Assembly: GCA_013396755.1 (NCBI GenBank) | Contig: VWZF01005764.1 | Coordinates: 918,365-982,364 of the forward strand | Reading direction: 5' to 3' | DNA: 64,000 nucleotides | Source: Sclerurus mexicanus | Taxonomy: Eukaryota; Chordata; Aves; Passeriformes; Furnariidae | Shown here: positions 59,673 to 64,000 of the stretch, in pieces | Layout: each line of letters opens with the position of its first letter | Numbering within the stretch: position 1 is the first letter of the stretch | Program-made: the position numbers and the translations under genes | Notes under the pieces: generated by a model | The model's input: only the letters and a program-made list of their open reading frames with translations | What the model was told of the DNA's origin: nothing | Databases searched by the model: none

Positions 59673-59812
59673 CTCTAGGACAAGGCTCAGACCTTGAAAA
59701 AGCTTTTGCTACAATGGCTTTGGTGTATAACAACAATGCTGACCCCGAGGGCAAGCTCAGCAGAGCTGAAACCAAGAGCTTGCTGCAAACCCAGTTTTGG
59801 CATTTCATACAG
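59673..59812 (+). CDS. SNTN: SNTN coding exon 3 (residues 49-95)
   Basis: This exon continues IK-AL with GQGSDLEKAFATMALVYNN, the first helix of the S100-like fold. A pseudo-EF loop (NNNADPEGKLS) and the helix RAETKSLLQTQFWHFIQ follow. The donor CAG|GTGAGA gives phase 0. The GSDLEKA and LLQTQF blocks are shared with human sentan. A minus-strand ORF over the region is a shadow. Confidence 0.96.
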
Positions 59813-60723
59813 GTGAGAGGGTTTGGGTGAGTGGGTGGCACTGGGATGGCACTGGCCCATCCCAAACAAAACAGTTTTATCAAGTGATAGGAAAAGCTAC
59901 ACAGGACTAATAAAAAGAGTTCAACTAAATAAATGGCAAAGGTGTTTAGGACTAAAGACATTCCTGACAATGCTGTTGCTTCCAAAACTAACAAAATCGT
60001 ATGACTGGTTGAGGAGGGGGAATTGACACCAAATAAGAAACTAGGCTTCTTACAGAAAAAGAATTGAAAATATCAATAGCCAGTCATACTTAGGATCATG
60101 AGACATCTTGGATATTACTAAGCTAAAAACCTCGAATTCTAGCAAGGTTTTTTCATAAGGAAACATGAATAACAAACAGGATACGTAATTTTTAGTAATC
60201 CCTTCCATTTCAGCAGTAATGCCTGACAGAACAGAGAATAGCAGCTATGGAAGTTATGCCTGTAAAATCAACAGTTTCTGAGACCTTCACAGTATATTTT
60301 TGTATATATTTAAATATTAAATTTGAAGGGTTGGTTGATTGCTGGTTTCCTCCCCCCTGTTTTATCAAGACAAAGGTTTCCTTTTTTTCCAGCAGTTACC
60401 AGCTTACATCGTCATCATCGTTGTCAGAGTTTCAGTCATGATTAGGTGACTTTTGAAAGATGTAGTCTGAATTCTGGTGGGAACTTTGAGGACTGATTGT
60501 TCTCCTGTCTGATTGCAATAATACTTCTATTTGAGTTTTCTTGAGAAAAACTACTGTGAATGTGGATATAAAAACATGAATGGGAGGATAGAAAAATACT
60601 TAAATATTTACATGGGTAGATGTTTTTTGTTTGTTGTTTTTGGGGGGGGGTTTAGTGATGCAATAAAAAAGGAACTTCATGCTTTTCTTTTTTTTTTTTT
60701 TTCCTATTTAAAATCCTCCATAG
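59813..60723 (+). other. SNTN: SNTN intron 3
   Basis: A 911-base intron from GTGAGA to CCTCCATAG. Near its end are a G9 run (60642-60650) and a T15 run (60688-60702), which forms much of the polypyrimidine tract for exon 4. No other features were seen. Confidence 0.85.
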
Positions 60724-60882
60724 GGCCAAGAAAACAAACCAAAATACCAGGAGATAATTTCTGACTTGGATGAGGAACCAGAGAACAAAATAGATTTTGA
60801 AGACTTCATGATGACATTAGTCATGCTCACTCTAATGTCTGACCTCCTGCAGGAGATCAAAAATGTAAAAAAACCAAAATGA
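60724..60882 (+). CDS. SNTN: SNTN coding exon 4 and stop (residues 96-147)
   Basis: After TCCTCCATAG this exon encodes GQENKPKYQEIISDLDE, then the second EF-hand-like loop and helix (EPENKIDFEDFMMTL), then MSDLLQEIKNVKKPK and TGA at 60880-60882. It is the most conserved part of sentan. The loop departs from a canonical calcium site, with no central Gly and Asp rather than Glu at position 12. The 52 residues complete a 147-residue protein with no frame defects. Confidence 0.97.
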   Translation, partial: GQENKPKYQEIISDLDEEPENKIDFEDFMMTLVMLTLMSDLLQEIKNVKKPK

Positions 60883-60993
60883 TCTGTGCCTTAAAAGAAG
60901 AAATGGGTTGCCACTTTATAAGGAAGGCATGAGTGAATTACACACAGATACCACCGTGTGCCTGGATACCCTGTGCTGGTCCCTTTTGAATAG

Positions 60994-60999
60994 AATAAA
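60994..60999 (+). terminator. SNTN: SNTN poly(A) signal AATAAA
   Basis: A canonical hexamer 112 bases after the stop codon, followed by GTCTTGTCC, which gives a short 3' UTR ending near 61010-61025. Confidence 0.75.
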
Positions 61000-61024
61000 G
61001 TCTTGTCCAGACCTGGCTGAAGTT

Positions 61025-64000
61025 ACTCCTCTGTAGGAACAGTCCATGGAGTGAAAAGTTGGTGCTCAGGGCTTTGTGTCTGCCAGGAGTCTTTGGTGCT
61101 TTGGGGGGGTGTGCTAACCGGCTCCCAGCTAACAGCTGGGTGCAGCCCCCAGCCCAGGAGAGGCAGCCCGTGCTCTCCCTGACCTTTCCATCCTTTCCCA
61201 CGCTATTGTTGGGACGTGATTTGGGGACAGCTGCAAAAACGTGCAGCCTCATCTCCCTTCGGGCAGGGCTGCCCAGCTCCCCCAGGCTCTCCCAGTTACC
61301 CCAAGGTGCTTCAGCCCTGAGCAGGGCACTTCCAGGGATGGGTTTCACAATTGGCACTGGCCACAAAGCCACGGTAAATATTGGCTTAGTAAAATTGGCC
61401 TTAGGTAAATATTGACTTCACCCTGAGGGGTTTCCACCCCACCATTAGCCCTGCTGAAGGGAGCATTTATTTTTTTATTTTTTTTTTTTTTTTTTTTTTC
61501 CTCCAGCTGACCTCTTCATTGAGAGATCTCAACAGAAGGATTTCAAGTCCAGTATTTGCAATACATCTTTGGCAGCTCTGCTTGTGTGACCAAAGGGATG
61601 GCTCAAACATGCCAAACGGTTGAGTCTGTTGTTTTGTGAAACCGTGAAAGGCAGAAACCAGATAAGAAGTGGTCCAGACCAGAGATGGTGGGGAAAAAGA
61701 GTGGCCAATAAATTGTTTGTACTGGAGCTGAGTGATGTTGGCTACCCAGCCGTGGGCTTGGTTAGGGCCAGGGCCTCAGTATTAAATGCTCATCATCCTA
61801 ATCTTTGGTTTGATTCGTACCTACAAGGTCCCGTCTCAGAGCCAACATTTAGCCCACTGTGACATCCCTTTGGGGCACAAAAAACAGTCTCATGCCCCAG
61901 GAACAGAACAGCCTCTCTAAGGATTTAACAAGCCTCTCCTGAAATGAGTAAGACAGCAAAATGTTGCAGCCCTTTTAATTTTTTCCTTCTTCCTTGGCTG
62001 GAAAGGAGAAGACAAGAATGATTTAGCTTTGGTGCATGAATGTTTAAGAGGAAGGGATCAAACCCTTTGGTGTTAGAAGAGGGAAATTAGTGCCAGCAGA
62101 GTAATGAGATTTAACTCCTTGACATAAAAAGGCACTTAATGTTTCCAGAACCTAAGAGGATATTTTGTAATGGATTTTGATGCAAAGGAAAGACACACGT
62201 TGCAATAGGAGTTGTTTGAAGAGGGAAGCTCTGTGTCTGTGTGGCTTGGGATGGAGCTGAAAGAAAAAACACAAATGGATGCAGTGAGGTTTGAAGCTTA
62301 GCAGGTAAGGTGCTGGATTTGAACCTCATCTGGGGCACAGCCTGGTTTGGAGGATAAACATTCACAGCTGCTCCTCCTACAAACAAAAATTTGTATTGGT
62401 AAAGCTCTTTGCTGTGATGGTGTGTTTCAAGAATAGGCAGCATCAAACCTGTGGCAAGTGGAGATGTCTTTCCCATACAACCCCCCTGAGGGGCCCGTGG
62501 CCCAGTGCTGTGAGGGTGACTGCTCCCATGGGGTGACCATCACAACCCCCCAGAGATGGGATATGGGAGCGCAGTGTTGGATGAGGAGGGCAAACCTCTC
62601 TTGGAGACCACCCCTTCTGGGAATGTGTCCTCAGAGGAAGCAGACCTTGACCAAGCACCCCAGATCAAAATGGGTGCTTAATCTCATAGCCTCATCCATG
62701 CTGGTATCAGTTTCACACTGACATGTGCCCCTGGTGTTGCTCAGTGTCTTCCCCCATCCCCTTGTTTTTTGGCCAGGTAGAAGATCAGTGAAAGCTTAAA
62801 ATATCAGCTGATGCTCCTTTTCTGGTGTAGAAAGATGGATTGAACTTGAGTCTCTAGGCAGCTTTCCTATTATTAAAGCAAAGTAAACACAGCACAGCCC
62901 TGAAAAGCTTGTTTGGGAGCTACTGGTGACTCTGAAAGCATAAATTTCCTAATATACTTTTGTTAAAAAAAAAAAGACTGAAAGAAACAATATTGTGAAG
63001 ACAATTAAGAAAGAGTTCTTTGAAATTGCTAGGGTCCTAACACAGTTTCTGTTATTGCTGAGATGTTTCTAAATCTTGAGCAACTTGAATTAATGACTTA
63101 AGAGCCTTTTATCATATCACTTCACTCTGTCACTTCACCATATGCAACCCTTTCTATTCCAATGCAGTGTGTTGTGAGCAATATCCTGAGTCCTTGGCTT
63201 GGATCAAAAGCCCCTTGTGCTAAGCACAGTGAAAATTCAAAAGGAGAAGCATTTCCTGGACAACTCAACAGCAAAGATATTCAACTGTTAGGGAATAAAT
63301 CAGAAGCACAGAAAACTCAAGTGCCTTGCTGAGCACATGTAGCTGAGCCAGAACTGGATGCCAGCCTACACTGGGCTCCTCATGCAGAAAGCAAGAGGCA
63401 CTGTGATGGTTTCTGCAAGAGTTTCTGAACAAGGTGAACGGGATGTGCAAGGCTTGATCTGCATCAGTCCTTGAAAGTCCCACCTGATGCTCCAAAGCAG
63501 AAGGATGCACGTGGAAAAGCCCCAGCACCTTACAGTTAGGAGGAGGCAGAAGTTTGCAGCTCAGCTGTGGAAGATGCTCTTTCATTAACTCAGACTATTT
63601 GTGACTGCCCTGAGCACTGTCAGTGATCAGCTTTGAAGCTGATCTGGTGTAGACAGCATGTCTGGCTGCATCCTCAGGGAGCTGGCTGAAAACTTGCTTA
63701 AAAGGCTACTATTGTGCTTTATTTTATTCCTAGCTTACTCCTGTTGGAAGCAATGGTAGTTCATAATTGATTTCTCATAGCAGAGCCCACACAAGTGCTA
63801 AGAAGTTGAGCAGCAGCTGAATTGATGAAATCTGCAGGCTGCTTTGCCTCAGCAAGTGGGAACACCATGTCAATATCTGATAAGCCCCAGAAGCAAAGGG
63901 GATATGAAGAGTAGTTAGTCATGACCTGACCTCCGTGGGCATTGGGTTGGGTTGGGATTTGTGCTGTGACAGTGCTCAGGTGTGAACAGCCACCCTGGAA
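61025..64000. other. Intergenic region downstream of SNTN
   Basis: No coding exon could be supported. In human the next genes along are C3orf49, THOC7 and ATXN7, and I recognised no exon of them before the window ends. A long T tract followed by an acceptor-like sequence at 61466-61506 is discussed under findings. Otherwise nothing was seen. Confidence 0.7.
61466..61499 (+). repeat. Poly(T) tract
   Basis: A T-rich run with two A interruptions and 22 uninterrupted T's (61478-61499). It could be the reverse complement of a retroposed poly(A) tail, but no retroposed body was recognised on its left side. It is likely to be length-variable. Confidence 0.85.

Larger units (their letters stand above)
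58165..61020 (+). other. SNTN: SNTN transcription unit (sentan)
   Basis: Sentan is a small S100-like protein found at the tips of motile cilia, where it is thought to bridge the axonemal microtubules and the membrane. Four exons join in phases 2, 1 and 0 to give 147 residues, the length I recall for human sentan. Shared landmarks are the MCGC start, KQLASIKAL, GSDLEKA, LLQTQF, GQE-KPKY, ENK-DFEDFM and MSDLLQ-I-NVK. Residues 52-142 carry two EF-hand-like helix-loop-helix units. The second loop (LDEEPENKIDFEDF, 110-123) lacks the usual Gly and has Asp in place of the final Glu, so calcium binding is doubtful, as in the mammalian protein. Cys2 and Cys4 could be lipidated. It lies on the same strand as SYNPR, as in human. 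It ends at AATAAA 60994. Confidence 0.95.

Noticed and set aside
1..64000. Search for bacterial or phage features, CRISPR arrays, tRNA or rRNA genes and endogenous retroviral genes.
   Set aside because: None was seen. Gene structure, CR1 copies and poly(A) signals all fit vertebrate nuclear DNA, and bacterial-style readings of ORFs, Shine-Dalgarno sites or terminators do not apply.

Overview
The window is vertebrate nuclear DNA and most likely from a bird. It carries two spliced genes on the + strand, separated by long introns and intergenic DNA. It also carries several copies of the CR1 retrotransposon, including one whose 3' end reads GATTCTATGATTCTATG, the usual end of avian and reptilian CR1. 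There are no operons, CRISPR arrays, tRNA or rRNA genes, and I recognised no viral or toxin genes. Nearly all ORFs longer than 60 codons are chance ORFs in intron or spacer DNA.

Gene 1 (about 8.27-51.6 kb) is SYNPR, which encodes synaptoporin, a four-pass MARVEL-domain membrane protein of synaptic vesicles. I assembled five coding exons: 8415-8438, 22918-23042, 39458-39656, 48608-48799 and 49786-50052. Every splice junction is GT-AG and the phases fit, giving a complete 268-residue protein. The first exon is the short-isoform exon (MCMVIFAP). It lies just downstream of an inverted CCAAT box, a TATA-like box and a long CT-rich tract. The first 8 kb is therefore upstream DNA for this promoter. 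If the longer isoform exists in this species, its first exon lies outside the window and this 8 kb is intronic to it. A 3' UTR of about 1.5 kb ends at an AATAAA at 51552.

Gene 2 (58165 to about 61020) is SNTN, which encodes sentan, an S100-like protein of the tips of motile cilia. Four coding exons (58165-58274, 58903-58937, 59673-59812, 60724-60882) give a complete 147-residue protein, the same length as I recall for the human one. An X-box-like (RFX) motif and a forkhead (FOXJ1-type) motif sit within 35 bases upstream of the start codon, as expected for a motile-cilium gene. SYNPR followed by SNTN on the same strand is also the order in human 3p14.

Layout: 1-8.2 kb upstream or intronic DNA; 8.2-8.4 kb SYNPR promoter and exon 1; 8.4-50.1 kb SYNPR introns 1-4 with exons 2-5; 50.1-51.6 kb 3' UTR; 51.6-58.1 kb intergenic with one CR1; 58.1-61.0 kb SNTN; 61.0-64 kb intergenic. 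The two genes act in different cells (neurons and multiciliated cells), so their adjacency reflects conserved order rather than a shared pathway. I found no new multi-gene system. The best leads are regulatory or structural: an overlapping upstream ORF at the SYNPR start, a NAGNAG acceptor beside a 35-base microexon in SNTN, ciliary transcription-factor motifs, and a few strong intronic hairpins.
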